Origin: CAVZCK01 sp963773735
Lineage (GTDB): Bacteria; Pseudomonadota; Alphaproteobacteria; Rhizobiales; Rhodomicrobiaceae
Length of the DNA stretch: 64,000 nucleotides
Direction: 5' to 3'
NCBI GenBank assembly: GCA_963773735.1
Contig: CAVZCK010000031.1
Span: forward strand, 62,001 to 126,000
Shown: one piece after another, positions 9,511 through 19,364 of the stretch
How positions within the stretch are numbered: the first letter of the stretch is position 1
Layout: each line of letters starts with the position of its first letter
The notes under the pieces: model-generated
Told to the model about the DNA's origin: nothing
The model's input: only the letters and a program-made list of their open reading frames with translations
The model's database searches: none
Position numbers and translations under genes: made by a program

Positions 9511-9526
9511 AGCACGCTCCGTGCCA
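9511..9526 (-). promoter_or_regulatory. Sigma-54 (RpoN) promoter for glnBA
   Basis: On the minus strand the sequence reads TGGCACGGAGCGTGCT. This matches the RpoN consensus TGGCACG-N4-TTGCW at all positions but one (G instead of the first T of the -12 element), with the exact 10-base GG-to-GC spacing. It lies 66 bases upstream of the glnB start, giving a leader of about 50 bases. The rest of the 9446-9816 gap holds the divergent leader of nnrDE, with nothing else recognisable. Confidence 0.75.
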
Positions 9527-9816
9527 AATCGGATCGGCGCCACAAACCGTGCATTTCGCCCCGATCGATGCCGCGAAAATAGCGGATCCCGCCGGTGCCA
9601 TACGATAAATTTGCACAGTTTGTAGGCAAAAAGCCAGAAATTGATCACGCCCTAAAGTTGTACCTCCGGTGACCGAAATGCCGCTGTCGCCGCAATTCCA
9701 CACGCGCATGGAAATATTTCTCAACCAACCATTTTCTACACCTCGCCTTAAATTTCAGGTACATTGCCGCTACCACCTTCCTCGTCAGCTTGCAGTTTCA
9801 TTGAGTAGGCGTTCCA

Positions 9817-11310
9817 TTGCTCGAACTTCTCACCGCGGACGAAATGCGCCGCGCCGAAAAAATTACGATCGAAAGCGGTACTCCCAGCTTGACCTTGATG
9901 GAGAATGCTGGGCGCGGTGTCACGGAGGAGGTTGTCAGGCGCTTCCCAAGGGGAAGCCGGGTTCTGGTCCTCTGCGGCCCTGGAAATAACGGCGGAGACG
10001 GATTTGTCTGCGCCCGCACGCTTCGCGAGCGCGGCTACCAGGTCCGGCTGGCGCTGCTCTGCAAAGTCGAAGAGCTCCCCCCCGATGCGCGAGAGATGGC
10101 GCGCCGCTGGGACGAAGCCATCGAGCCGTTCGGCCCCCGTGTCCTCGAAGGCGCCGAAGTGATCGTCGATGCGCTGTGGGGGGCAGGGCTGAAAGGCCCC
10201 GTCAACGGCGTCATCGGCCAGATCATCGAGGAGACGACCGAGCGCAATCTGCCGGTCGTTGCCGTCGACGTGCCGACCGGGATCGACTCCACCTACGGCA
10301 ATGTGCACGGCATCGCCTTTCACGCGGTTTCGACCGTAACCTTCTTCCGCCGCAAGACCGGCCATGTGCTGCTGCCCGGCAAGCGCTATTGCGGCGACGT
10401 GCGCGCGGTCGACATCGGCATACCGAACAGCGTCCTCGCCGACGTCGCGCCGCAGACCTTTCTCAACGAGCCGGATTTCTGGCTGCGCTATTATCCGCGG
10501 CTCGATCCCGACGGGCACAAATACGACAGGGGCCACGCCGTCGTCGTTTCGGGACCGATGGAGAGCACCGGCGCCGCAAGGCTCGGCGCGAGGGCGGCGC
10601 TGCGCGTCGGCTCCGGCCTGGTCTCGGTGGCAACGTCGAAAGCCGCTTTCTACATCAATGCCGCGCAGCTCACCTCGATCATGATTGCCGCCTTTGACGG
10701 CCCCGCGGAATTGGCCGAGATCCTCCTTCGCGACCCACGGCGAAACGCGGTGCTGATCGGCCCTGGCGCCGGTGCGACGCAGGAAACGCGCGACAATGTC
10801 GCCGCGGTGCTGTCGACCGAGGCGACCGCCATCATCGATGCCGAAGGACTGACCGCATTCGAAGACAATCCGCAGGAGCTCTTCGCCCTCATTCAGCAGC
10901 GCGGAGCGGCGACGCTACTAACGCCGCATAAGGGCGAGTTCGACCGGCTGTTCCCGGAACTCGGCAATGCGGAATCAAAGCTGGAGCAGACCAAACGCGC
11001 CGCGGAAATCTCCGGAGCGGTGATCGTTTTCAAGGGTCCGGATACGATTGTCTCCGCGCCGGACGGTCTCTCGGCGATCTCGGAAGGCGCGCCGCCATGG
11101 CTGGCGACCGCCGGCACGGGGGACGTGCTGGCCGGTCTGATCGTCGGGCTTTGCGCACAGAAGATGTCGCCCTTTGACGCGGCCGTAGCGGCCGTCTGGA
11201 TGCATGCGGAGCTCGCGCGCGCCGTCGGTCCCGGCCTCATTGCCGAGGATTTGTCGGAGATGCTGCCCGCCCTGCTTCAGCGCCTGAACAAGCTCGCCAA
11301 GCTGTTCTAA
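9817..11310 (+). CDS. nnrDE: Bifunctional NAD(P)HX epimerase/dehydratase
   Basis: Repairs hydrated NADH and NADPH. The N-terminal YjeF_N epimerase domain (residues about 1-215) has CGPGNNGGDGFVCARTL and VDALWGAGLKGPV. The C-terminal ribokinase-like ADP-dependent dehydratase domain shows LTPHKGEFDRLFP and the nucleotide-binding ATAGTGDVLAGLI. Its 497 residues are the normal fused length, without disruption. The first codon is TTG at 9817; no better ATG exists upstream of the first conserved block, while the next in-frame ATG (EMRRAEK) is also possible. It diverges from glnB and converges on the NagZ-like gene. Confidence 0.92.
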   Translation: MLELLTADEMRRAEKITIESGTPSLTLMENAGRGVTEEVVRRFPRGSRVLVLCGPGNNGGDGFVCARTLRERGYQVRLALLCKVEELPPDAREMARRWDEAIEPFGPRVLEGAEVIVDALWGAGLKGPVNGVIGQIIEETTERNLPVVAVDVPTGIDSTYGNVHGIAFHAVSTVTFFRRKTGHVLLPGKRYCGDVRAVDIGIPNSVLADVAPQTFLNEPDFWLRYYPRLDPDGHKYDRGHAVVVSGPMESTGAARLGARAALRVGSGLVSVATSKAAFYINAAQLTSIMIAAFDGPAELAEILLRDPRRNAVLIGPGAGATQETRDNVAAVLSTEATAIIDAEGLTAFEDNPQELFALIQQRGAATLLTPHKGEFDRLFPELGNAESKLEQTKRAAEISGAVIVFKGPDTIVSAPDGLSAISEGAPPWLATAGTGDVLAGLIVGLCAQKMSPFDAAVAAVWMHAELARAVGPGLIAEDLSEMLPALLQRLNKLAKLF

Positions 11311-11365
11311 ACGTTGTCGCTTACGTCGATTGCGCGGCCTGCGTCCGAACCATTCCACCCGAGTC

Positions 11366-12904
11366 TTAAGGATTTGACGGCCGTGCGGCGGGCTTATCCG
11401 CTCGCACGGCGGACGCGATCGCTTTCCCCGAGGGGCTCAGGCGCTGCTTCAGCACGACAATTCGTTGGTACGATGCTTCGATCCGCTCCTCGCTCAGTGC
11501 GCCGCTGGCGATTGCCTCTTTCACCGACGCCACGATCCTTGCCGGAAGATCCGTGGCAGGGGCAAGCCGATTGCCGATCAGCACGATATCGTTCCCGGCG
11601 ATAAAAGCGCGCACGGCAAGGCTTTCAATTGGCGAATGCTGCGCTGCGTCAATGGCTTCCAGGTCATCACTGATAATGACGCCGTGATAGCCGACATCGT
11701 TACGCAGAATCCTCTGAACCGCGTTGGCCGAGAGCGAGGCGGCAAGACCCGGCTCGTCGGAGAAATCCGGATGCGCGGCATGGCCGACCATCACCATGTC
11801 GGTATTGCCATTCGCGGTCAGCTGCCTGTAAGGCTCCAGCGCCGAACCATTCCAGCCCGACCCGGCCTTGTCTGCGGCGTTATCCGCGGCCTGCGCCGCC
11901 GCGACCCGGCCAGGAAAATGCTTCAGAACGGTGAGGATTCCCTCCTCGCTATGGGCGAGGCGGAACGCCTTGGCGAAGGCCGCGACGTGCTTCGGCTGCG
12001 ATCCGTAGTCGCGGTCCGCCGCTCCGGGCGCGTTTTCGCTGTCGAGGTCCAGCACCGGCCCGAGATTGACGTTGAAGCCGAGCGAGGCGAGTTCGGCGGC
12101 CATCGCCTGGTAGACGCCATAGGCATTGAGCGGATCGTTTTGCCTGCCAAGCTGTCCGGCGGACGGATAGGCACGGAAGCCCCTGTCGGCGGGCAGGCAG
12201 TGCACCGCGCCGCCCTCCTGGGCGACGGCCAGGAATGGCGGCAGCGCCGCCTTGGCGGCGCGAAATGCGCCCGTCAGAGCTTTGAGCTGGCCGGGCGAGC
12301 GGATATTGCGGTCCGCAAACAGCACGCCGCCGATCCGCCCCGCTTCGATCTGCGCGATGATCCGCTTGGGCCATTCCTCGTCGGGCGCTGCGCCATCGAA
12401 GCCCAGGACGATCATCTGGCCGACCATTTTGCCGAGCTTATCCTCGGCATCCGCCCGCGACACCGTCTGAGCCAGGCTCGCACCGCCAATGACCGCCGGC
12501 TGCGGCGCCTCTGCCGACATCTTGCGGCGCTCGGGAAACGGCGGCTCGAGACGCTCATCGGAGCGCCCTGATGCGCGCCGCAAGGTCTGCCGATCACGAT
12601 CATCCGAACGCTCCGTGGCATTCTTCTTAGGCGCAGGCTGGTCGCCGCTGTCGGTGTCCTGTGAGGAAGGGGTGTGCGGCTCGCCGATAGCAGCGGTCGA
12701 GGAAGCGCCCGTTGCGCGGCGCCGCTGTGCGTTCGTCTGGCCCGCGCCCGGCGCCGGGGCAGCCTGCACCGCCGGTTCATCATCTGCGCTCGGTACGCTC
12801 GGCCAGGGCATATCGCTCCCGATGGTCGGGTCACCCGCCCGCGCGCCGCTCGCGGTCATCGTCAGCCCGGCGAGCAAGGCAACGGCAAAAAACGCTCGTC
12901 TCAA
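11366..12904 (-). CDS. Glycoside hydrolase family 3 protein, NagZ-like, with altered active site
   Basis: GH3 N-terminal domain proteins of the NagZ group hydrolyse beta-N-acetylglucosaminides during cell-wall recycling. Here a signal peptide (RRAFFAVALLAGLTMTASG) and a Pro/Ala/Arg-rich linker of about 130 residues precede the domain (starting near LGKMVGQMIVLGFDG). The nucleophile motif GVIISDDLEA and KHFPG are kept. The usual D-Q-E-G-G-R reads AQEGGA, and the Asp/His dyad loop after KHFPG is replaced by an Ala-rich RVAAAQAADNAADK. So substrate binding and the general acid may be lost or changed. I prefer the TTG start at 12904, with GGGGGA six bases upstream; the frame is open further upstream. 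It diverges from the TPR gene. Confidence 0.75.
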   Translation of the reverse strand: MRRAFFAVALLAGLTMTASGARAGDPTIGSDMPWPSVPSADDEPAVQAAPAPGAGQTNAQRRRATGASSTAAIGEPHTPSSQDTDSGDQPAPKKNATERSDDRDRQTLRRASGRSDERLEPPFPERRKMSAEAPQPAVIGGASLAQTVSRADAEDKLGKMVGQMIVLGFDGAAPDEEWPKRIIAQIEAGRIGGVLFADRNIRSPGQLKALTGAFRAAKAALPPFLAVAQEGGAVHCLPADRGFRAYPSAGQLGRQNDPLNAYGVYQAMAAELASLGFNVNLGPVLDLDSENAPGAADRDYGSQPKHVAAFAKAFRLAHSEEGILTVLKHFPGRVAAAQAADNAADKAGSGWNGSALEPYRQLTANGNTDMVMVGHAAHPDFSDEPGLAASLSANAVQRILRNDVGYHGVIISDDLEAIDAAQHSPIESLAVRAFIAGNDIVLIGNRLAPATDLPARIVASVKEAIASGALSEERIEASYQRIVVLKQRLSPSGKAIASAVRADKPAARPSNP

Positions 12905-13103
12905 CGCTGTCCCCCAAACGCTGGCCGCGCAATCCCGGCCGAGACTACCACGATCGGCACCATAGCCGCATGACCGGGCCATTTGACTGAGGCGTGTTCT
13001 TGGCGCACGCTGCCCCTGACGCGTATGCCATTTCAGTCTTGGCCACAAACTGTTAGCACTATAGACGATATGCTCGCGAAGCGCATATGGGGATTCGGGT
13101 AGC

Positions 13104-14757
13104 ATGCAGCGGTCCTTACTCATAGCCGGCATTTTCGTTGCAATGGCGCAACCCTGCCTGGCGGCGGCCGACACGGCGCTGTTGCGGATGCAGGAAGGCA
13201 CGGCCGCCTTGATGCGCGGCAAGTTCGACCAGGCGATTGCCTCCTTCGATGACGCGCTGAAGGAGCCCAATGTGCCGACCGCGCGGCTCGCCAGCATCCA
13301 CAGTGATCGCGGCGTCGCCTACTGGCGGCTGAAAAAACCTGACCAAGCCCTTAAGGACTTCAACCAGTCGATCGAGCTGTTCAACGGATCGCCGGCGACA
13401 TTCAATAATCGTGCGAATGTGCTGATGGACCTGGGCCGCTATGACGAGGCGCTCGCCGATCTGAACCGCGCCATTGCGCTCGCCCCGGCCTACGGCGCCG
13501 CTTACAACAATCGCGGCAACGCAGATTTCCAGCTTGGCCGCTACGACGCCGCGCTCGAGGATTTCCGCCGCGCGGCGGAGCTGATGCCGACGAATGCTGT
13601 GCCCTATAATGGCCGCGCCCAGACGCAGGAAATGCTCGGCCGGCCTTATGCCGGCCTGCGCTATATTACGCGCGCCATCGCGCTCAACGGCAAATACGCC
13701 GCCGCCTATAAGAACCGCGCGCTCATCCTGCAGCATCTGGAGCGCGGCGAGGATGCGCTCGCCGATTATGAACGGCTCATCAATCTGACGCCGAATAGCC
13801 CGGATCTCTATGTCGGGCGGGGACAAGTTTATCTGACGGACAAGAAAACCGCTCCGGCGCTGAAGGATTTCAGCAAGGCCATCGAGCTCGACCCGCAGAA
13901 CGCTCAGGCCTATATCGGGCGCGGCGCCACCCAGATTGAGCGCAAGCATTATGACGAGGCCGTAACCGATCTCGACCAGGCCATTACATTGGATGCCGGT
14001 CTCGCCGAAGCCTATTACCGGCGGGCGGAGGCACAGTTCCAGCTGAACAACACCGACCGCGCGACTGCGGATCTGGACAAGGCGCTGCAGCTCGAGCCGA
14101 ACTACGCAGAGGCCTACAAGCTGCGCGGCGAAATGGCCGAAGCGAGCGGCAATAACGAGGCGGCGATCGCCGCCTACCGGCAGGCGCTCAAAGCTGATCC
14201 CTTCATCCAGGATGTGGAGAGTTCGCTAAAAAAACTGACCGGCGTCGAGGAAAAGCCGGTCCAGCCGCTCGGCGAGGCGGTCAAGGGTTGGGAAATCATC
14301 AGCCCTTCGAAAGGCCGCTTCGTTGCGACCAATGCGCTGTATCCGCAGCTCAAGGTGCTCCTGGAAATGCATGGAGCGGGGAGGCCGGTGATTCTCGACT
14401 GGAACCCCCTGTCCGACTATCTGCAGGGCTTCGGCCTGCTGCACTATACGGCGGGGAAAGTGCCGGACGCGGTGAGCGACAAGGACATCTACGAATTTGT
14501 CGCCATCATCGATTTGCGCCGCAACATCGTCGTATCGATCGAGCCCTATCTGGCGGGACAGACAATCGCGAAGTGGGAATGGTCGCAGACCGGCGTCGTC
14601 GTAACCGATGCGGAAGGCGTGATCAGCGCTCATGAGCTTCGCCCGCCGCAGCCGAAGCCGCAGCCGGTGGTTCAGGACCGGCCGTGGTTCGACGACAATT
14701 GGGGCGGCAGGAACCGGGGACGCAGGCCGCGGCCTCTTCGACTGGCTATTCAATTAG
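13104..14757 (+). CDS. Exported tetratricopeptide-repeat protein, frameshifted at the very end
   Basis: A signal peptide (MQRSLLIAGIFVAMAQPCLA) is followed by about nine TPR units (residues 27-375), e.g. YNNRGNADFQLGRYDAALED, then a 150-residue C-terminal domain of unknown type. TPR arrays bind partner proteins; this one should act in the periplasm. The frame as read runs through the next gene's start to 14834. A TAG at 14755-14757 comes into frame if one base is removed near the G-run at 14716-14719, giving the more natural end GLFDWLFN; I use that end. It ends 7 bases before the depolymerase-type gene, suggesting an operon. Specific role unknown. Confidence 0.8.
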
Positions 14758-14764
14758 CGCCGCG

Positions 14765-15844
14765 ATGGCCGCGATGCTGCGTCATCAGCTGGCCCGCGCG
14801 CTCGTGGTCGTCGTCCTCCTGGCCGGTCTCATAGCGCGGCCGGTTTCCGCCGACACGCTCCCGGCGCTCGGCGCAGACCTCACGCAGACCACCGTCTCCG
14901 GCCTGTCGTCCGGCGCCTATATGGCGGGGCAATTCCAGATCGCCTATTCGCAGCTCGTCATCGGCGCAGGGATCGTCGCCGGCGGCCCTTACGCTTGCGC
15001 CGAAACGCCGGGCGGCGACCTCAATCCTTTTTGGGCGGTGGTTCTGGCCTGGAACCTCACAAGAGCGCAGGACGATTGCATGGAAGACGGCTGGTGGTTG
15101 TGGTCGACCGTCCCCGCCCCGGCCAATCTCCTCGGTTACGCCAAGCAACTCGCACAGGCCGGCAAGATCGATGCGCTGAGCGGCCTGACCGCCGACAAGG
15201 TCTATCTGTTTTCCTCAAGCCATGACGACACCGTGCATCGCGGCGTCGTCGAAGCGGCTTTCGCATTTTACGAGAAGGCCGGCATTCCCGCTGCCAACAT
15301 CGAATTCGTCAAGGATAGCCGCGCCGCGCACGCTTTTCTGACGGAAAGCGAGGGGCTGACCTGCGGAACGGCCGGGCCGCCCTATCTCAATGATTGCGAC
15401 TACGACCAGGCCAAGGCGATCCTGGAATGGCTTTACGGCCATCTCGATGCCGCCCGGGACCCGCCTGCCGAAAGCTTCATCCGCTTCGCGCAGTCGCCAT
15501 TCTTGAGTGGGCTCGGCGATGCCGGTTTTAGCGAAGACGGCGTCGCCTATATTCCGGCCGCCTGCCGCTCGACATCAGGCTGCAAAGTGCATGTCGTCTT
15601 TCACGGCTGCGAGCAGGGACTTGCCGCCGTCGGCGACACCTTCATCAAGGGCTCGGGCTTTGCCCGCTGGGCCGAGGGCAACCGGATCATCCTGCTCTTC
15701 CCGCAGGTCACGACCGGCGCGCTCAACCCGAATGGCTGCTGGGACTGGTGGGGTTACACCGGCCGCAACTTCCTCGAACGCGACGCGCCGCAAATGCTCG
15801 CCGTGCGGCGCATGCTCGACCGGCTCGCGCAGGCGCCGCATTGA
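14765..15844 (+). CDS. Secreted PHB-depolymerase-type esterase
   Basis: A 359-residue alpha/beta hydrolase with a signal peptide (ALVVVVLLAGLIARPVSA). The lipase-like box TVSGLSSGAYMAGQF carries the nucleophile Ser, and the HGCEQGLAAVGD block and NPNGCWDWWGY segment are typical of the short-chain PHB depolymerase family. These hydrolyse denatured poly(3-hydroxybutyrate) or its oligomers outside the cytoplasm. Six or more Cys suggest disulfides. It follows the TPR gene closely. The presence of phaC and phasins 27 kb away shows the organism makes PHB; use of this enzyme on endogenous polymer is inference. Confidence 0.85.
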   Translation: MAAMLRHQLARALVVVVLLAGLIARPVSADTLPALGADLTQTTVSGLSSGAYMAGQFQIAYSQLVIGAGIVAGGPYACAETPGGDLNPFWAVVLAWNLTRAQDDCMEDGWWLWSTVPAPANLLGYAKQLAQAGKIDALSGLTADKVYLFSSSHDDTVHRGVVEAAFAFYEKAGIPAANIEFVKDSRAAHAFLTESEGLTCGTAGPPYLNDCDYDQAKAILEWLYGHLDAARDPPAESFIRFAQSPFLSGLGDAGFSEDGVAYIPAACRSTSGCKVHVVFHGCEQGLAAVGDTFIKGSGFARWAEGNRIILLFPQVTTGALNPNGCWDWWGYTGRNFLERDAPQMLAVRRMLDRLAQAPH

Positions 15845-15887
15845 CGGCGCCGGCACTGGATGATTGACACGGCGTGAGCCGTCTGAG

Positions 15888-16397
15888 CTATGGGTTCGCG
15901 GACCAGGCTTTGTAATTCTCCGGCGAAATGCCCGGCAGTTTCTTGACGAAAGCGGCGATCTTCCAGATCTCGCCATCATCGACTTTGATGCGCGCGAAGC
16001 TCGGCATCGCCGTCATATTGATGCCGTTCTTGATCACCCAAAAAATCTCACCGGCGGATTGCGTTTTCGCGACCTCATTGAGGTCTGCCGCGTCCGGCCG
16101 CAGGCCTTCGGCAAATTTGGCCCAATCCGCGCCCGGCGCCCCATGGCAGTAAACGCAGCCGCGCGCGGCAAAGGCGTGAGCGCCCGCCTGGATGATCGCC
16201 GGATCGTCCAGGTTGACCGGCGGGGTGCTAGGAGCCCGCTTTTCGATCGAGGCTTCGCGGACATAGCCGAGCGCCCAGGCGACAGCCGGATTATCCGGGT
16301 GCCGTGCCGCAACATTATAAAAGCCGCCGAAGAAATAAATCACGCCGGCGATGGCGATGACAATTGCGAGAACGCCAATGGCAGCAAGAACTCTCAT
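15888..16397 (-). CDS. Membrane-anchored monoheme cytochrome c
   Basis: A 169-residue c-type cytochrome. One N-terminal helix (residues about 4-25) serves as an uncleaved anchor or signal. The haem site is CVYCHG near residue 82, with the distal ligand probably Met in NMTAMPSF. The heme domain faces the periplasm. Class I fold, resembling small electron carriers for terminal oxidases or dehydrogenases. No partner gene is adjacent: it stands alone between convergent and divergent neighbours. Confidence 0.85.
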   Translation of the reverse strand: MRVLAAIGVLAIVIAIAGVIYFFGGFYNVAARHPDNPAVAWALGYVREASIEKRAPSTPPVNLDDPAIIQAGAHAFAARGCVYCHGAPGADWAKFAEGLRPDAADLNEVAKTQSAGEIFWVIKNGINMTAMPSFARIKVDDGEIWKIAAFVKKLPGISPENYKAWSANP

Positions 16398-16988
16398 ATA
16401 TACTCTCCCCGTTGCGCGGAATTAGGCTATTTTCTTCTCAAAACCTTACGGCGATGATGAATCCCACGTTGATCTCACACCTGCCCGGCTGCAGCCCGTC
16501 GACCATATCCCAAGTCACAATACGAAAGCGGCCCAAGCGGCGCAACACGCAGCCTCATTCGGTCCGATTTGGTTTGAGAACGGTAAATTCTTGGCGTCTT
16601 CGTCCGGTTCCCCTTAGACTTGAAAGCGATTCTCCTTGATATACCCGCGATCTATCATATTCCAAAGCGCTCCGCGACGCGCCGCGAATTCAAGTTGCGC
16701 GAGGGCCGCGGCATCCGTTACAAAACAAATAGCTCTGAATAGCCGAGCTGAAGGCAGCCGTGACCAGGACGCGCAACCATACCATCGGGATCAGACCGGG
16801 CGGATCGACCGCACCCGGCGCCCGTTTGCGCGCCTATGCTGCCCGCTCGCCCCTTGCGCTTCTCCTCCTTATCCGCCCCTGAGCGCCGTCTGGCCGACGC
16901 TGGGCGCTTAGGGGTTTGACGCTGTCAACAAGAGCGCAACAATCCCGGCTATAATCTCAGGCGCCGGACCGAATAGGGAAATTTCATC
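16398..16988. other. Intergenic region upstream of leuA
   Basis: About 590 bases between the divergent cytochrome gene and leuA. No gene is recognised; short open frames lack family resemblance. A TATAAT hexamer lies at 16951-16956, 33 bases before leuA, but a well-spaced -35 element is not evident. I see no Leu-codon leader peptide or clear attenuator. Confidence 0.45.
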
Positions 16989-18579
16989 ATGACCGTTGAA
17001 GCGAAAGCCGACGAGGCTGCGCGCGTAAAGCGTGACGATCAGAACCGCGTCTTCATTTTCGACACCACCTTGCGCGACGGCGAGCAGTCGCCGGGCGCGT
17101 CCATGACGCATGAGGAGAAGCTGCAGGTCGCCGAATTGCTCGACGAAATGGGCGTCGACATCATCGAGGCAGGCTTTCCGATCGCCTCGAACGGCGATTT
17201 CGAGGCCGTCAGCGAGATCAGCAAGGTGGTCAAGAACGCGGTGGTCTGCGGCCTGGCGCGCGCCGGGCTGAAGGACATCGACCGCGCCGGCGAGGCGCTC
17301 CGCGATGCCAGACAGCCGCGTATTCACACCTTCATCGGCACCTCGCCGCTGCACCGCAAATATCAGCTGCAGATGGACGCCGACCAGGTCTATGAGGCGG
17401 TCGTTGCCTCGGTGACGCGGGCGCGGGGCTATACGGACAATGTCGAATGGTCGCCGATGGACGCAACGCGCACCGAGCCCGACTTCCTGAAGCGCGTCGT
17501 TGAGGCCGCGATCAAGGCCGGTGCGACGACCATCAACATTCCCGACACCGTCGGCTATTCCACGCCGGAGGAGTTTTACGAGATCATCAGAATGCTGCGC
17601 GAGGAGGTGCCGGGCGGCGATCAGGTGATCTTTTCGACGCACTGCCACAACGATCTGGGGCTGGCGGTCGCCAATTCGCTCGCCGGCATCAAGGCGGGGG
17701 CGCGGCAGATCGAATGCACCATCAACGGCCTGGGCGAGCGCGCCGGCAATGCCGCGCTGGAAGAGGTCGTCATGGCGATCAATACCCGCAACGACGTGCT
17801 GCCCTATTGGACGAAGATCGACACCCGGCTGATCACGCGCGCCTCCAAGCTGGTCTCGGCGGTATCGGCCTTCCCGGTGCAGTACAACAAGGCGATCGTC
17901 GGCAAGAACGCCTTCGCCCATGAAAGCGGCATCCATCAGGACGGCGTCTTGAAGAACGCCCAGACCTACGAGATCATGACGCCGGAGAGCGTCGGCCTGC
18001 AGGAATCCTCGCTGGTGATGGGCAAGCATTCCGGCCGCCACGCCTTCCGCGAGAAGCTGCGCGAGATGGGCTATCAGCTCGGCGATAACGCCCTTGAGGC
18101 CGCTTTCCAGGCCATGAAGGATCTCGCCGACAAGAAGAAGAGCGTCTATGACGAGGACATCGAGGCGATCGTCGGCCAGGGCATGGCGACCGCCCATGAC
18201 CGGATCAAGCTGTCTGTCGCTGACCGTGATCGCCGGCACCGGCGGGCCGCAGCGGGCGACCGTGACGCTCGATCTGGACGGCCAGCACCGCACCGCGGAA
18301 TGCACCGGCGACGGGCCGGTCGATGCCACCTTCAAGGCGATCCGCTCGCTGGTGCCGCATGAGGCGCGGCTGGCGCTCTATCAGGTGCACGCCGTCACCG
18401 AAGGCACCGACGCCCAGGCCGAGGTCAGCGTGCGGCTGGAGGAGAACGGCAAGACCGTCACTGGGCGCGGCGCGGACACCGATACGCTCGTCGCCTCGGC
18501 CCGCGCCTATGTCAGCGCCATCAACAATCTGATGACCCGGCGGGAGAAGTCCGCGCCGGAGGCGATGGCGGCGGTTTGA
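16989..18579 (+). CDS. leuA: 2-Isopropylmalate synthase, frameshifted
   Basis: First committed step of leucine synthesis: 2-ketoisovalerate plus acetyl-CoA to 2-isopropylmalate. The HMGL-like barrel starts with DTTLRDGEQSPGASM, the metal ligands include HCHNDLGLAVAN, and HESGIHQDG marks the linker region. The regulatory LeuA-dimer domain is in a second frame. The join is at 18213: one extra T in AAGCTG-T-CTGTCG. Removing it gives IKLLSLTVIAGTGGPQ, the expected sequence, and a protein of about 530 residues. RBS AGGGAA precedes the ATG at 16989. Both halves are intact, so I treat the break as a sequence error. Confidence 0.92.
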
Positions 18580-18796
18580 GGCGCGCGCAGAAAGGTCAGT
18601 CGTGTGAGGCTTTACTCGAGCGGGTGAGGCCCCACACGCGCTATCACGCCTTCGACAATCTTGTGCCCAACCAAGACTGCACTTGCCGACTCCCGTTAGG
18701 CGTGCATCGGGCCCCATAACAATCCAGAATCACCCTATGCTATATGGCGGCGACATGGCAATGCCGCCCACCTCATAGGGAAAATCGGAGATCGAT

Positions 18797-19364
18797 ATGG
18801 AGCAAATGCAGAACGTAGACCCACTTGCTGCGGTTGTGACCGCACTAAAACCGCTGGACTCAGCAGAAAGGCGGCGGACGGTGGAGGCTGCACTTCACTA
18901 CTTCGGAGACTTGCCCTTAGCGGCAGTCGGGGGGCCGACGCCCGGCGGACCGAGTAATTGCGCCGATGATGCATCCGGGTATCCGGAACCAATCGCGCCG
19001 TGGCTGAAGCAGCATGGCGTAACCACCGACGAATTGGATCAGGTGTTCCACTTCCGTACAGACGGTACGTTCGATATCCACGATGTGCCGGGTAAGACGA
19101 AGAAGGAAAAGTCGTTGAATACCTATGTGCTTACAGGCCTTGGTCTGCTTCCTCGTCACGGGCGGATATGATTTCGAGGATGCAGCTGCTCGTAGCTTCT
19201 GCCAAGCGCTCGGGTGCTATGACAATGCTAACCACGCGGCGCATCTAAAGGACTATAAGGGCGCCGAGTTCACTGGTGAGAAGAATAAAGGTTACGCCAT
19301 TACAAAACCAGGCATCAAGAAAGGTGCCGCACTCGTCAAAGAACTCGCAAGTCAGGCGAAATGA
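18797..19364 (+). CDS. Uncharacterised protein, first gene of a two-gene accessory module (frameshifted)
   Basis: A reconstructed protein of about 189 residues. The two frames join near 19149; removing one T gives LTGLGLLLVTGGYDFEDAAA. No known domain is recognised. Visible features are a Gly/Pro-rich loop (GGPTPGGPSN), a conserved-looking LNTYVLTGLG core and a C-terminal segment (YAITKPGIKKGAALVKELA) resembling the wing and last helix of a winged-helix fold. Its stop overlaps the start of the HEPN-like gene by ATGA, so the two are translationally coupled. RBS GGAG precedes the ATG. The codon use (AAG, TAC, AAT) is less GC-biased than in neighbours, hinting at transfer. A defence or toxin-antitoxin role is inference from context. 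Confidence 0.6.

Noticed and set aside
16398..16988. Leucine-codon leader peptide/attenuator before leuA
   Set aside because: No short frame with clustered Leu codons followed by competing hairpins was found.
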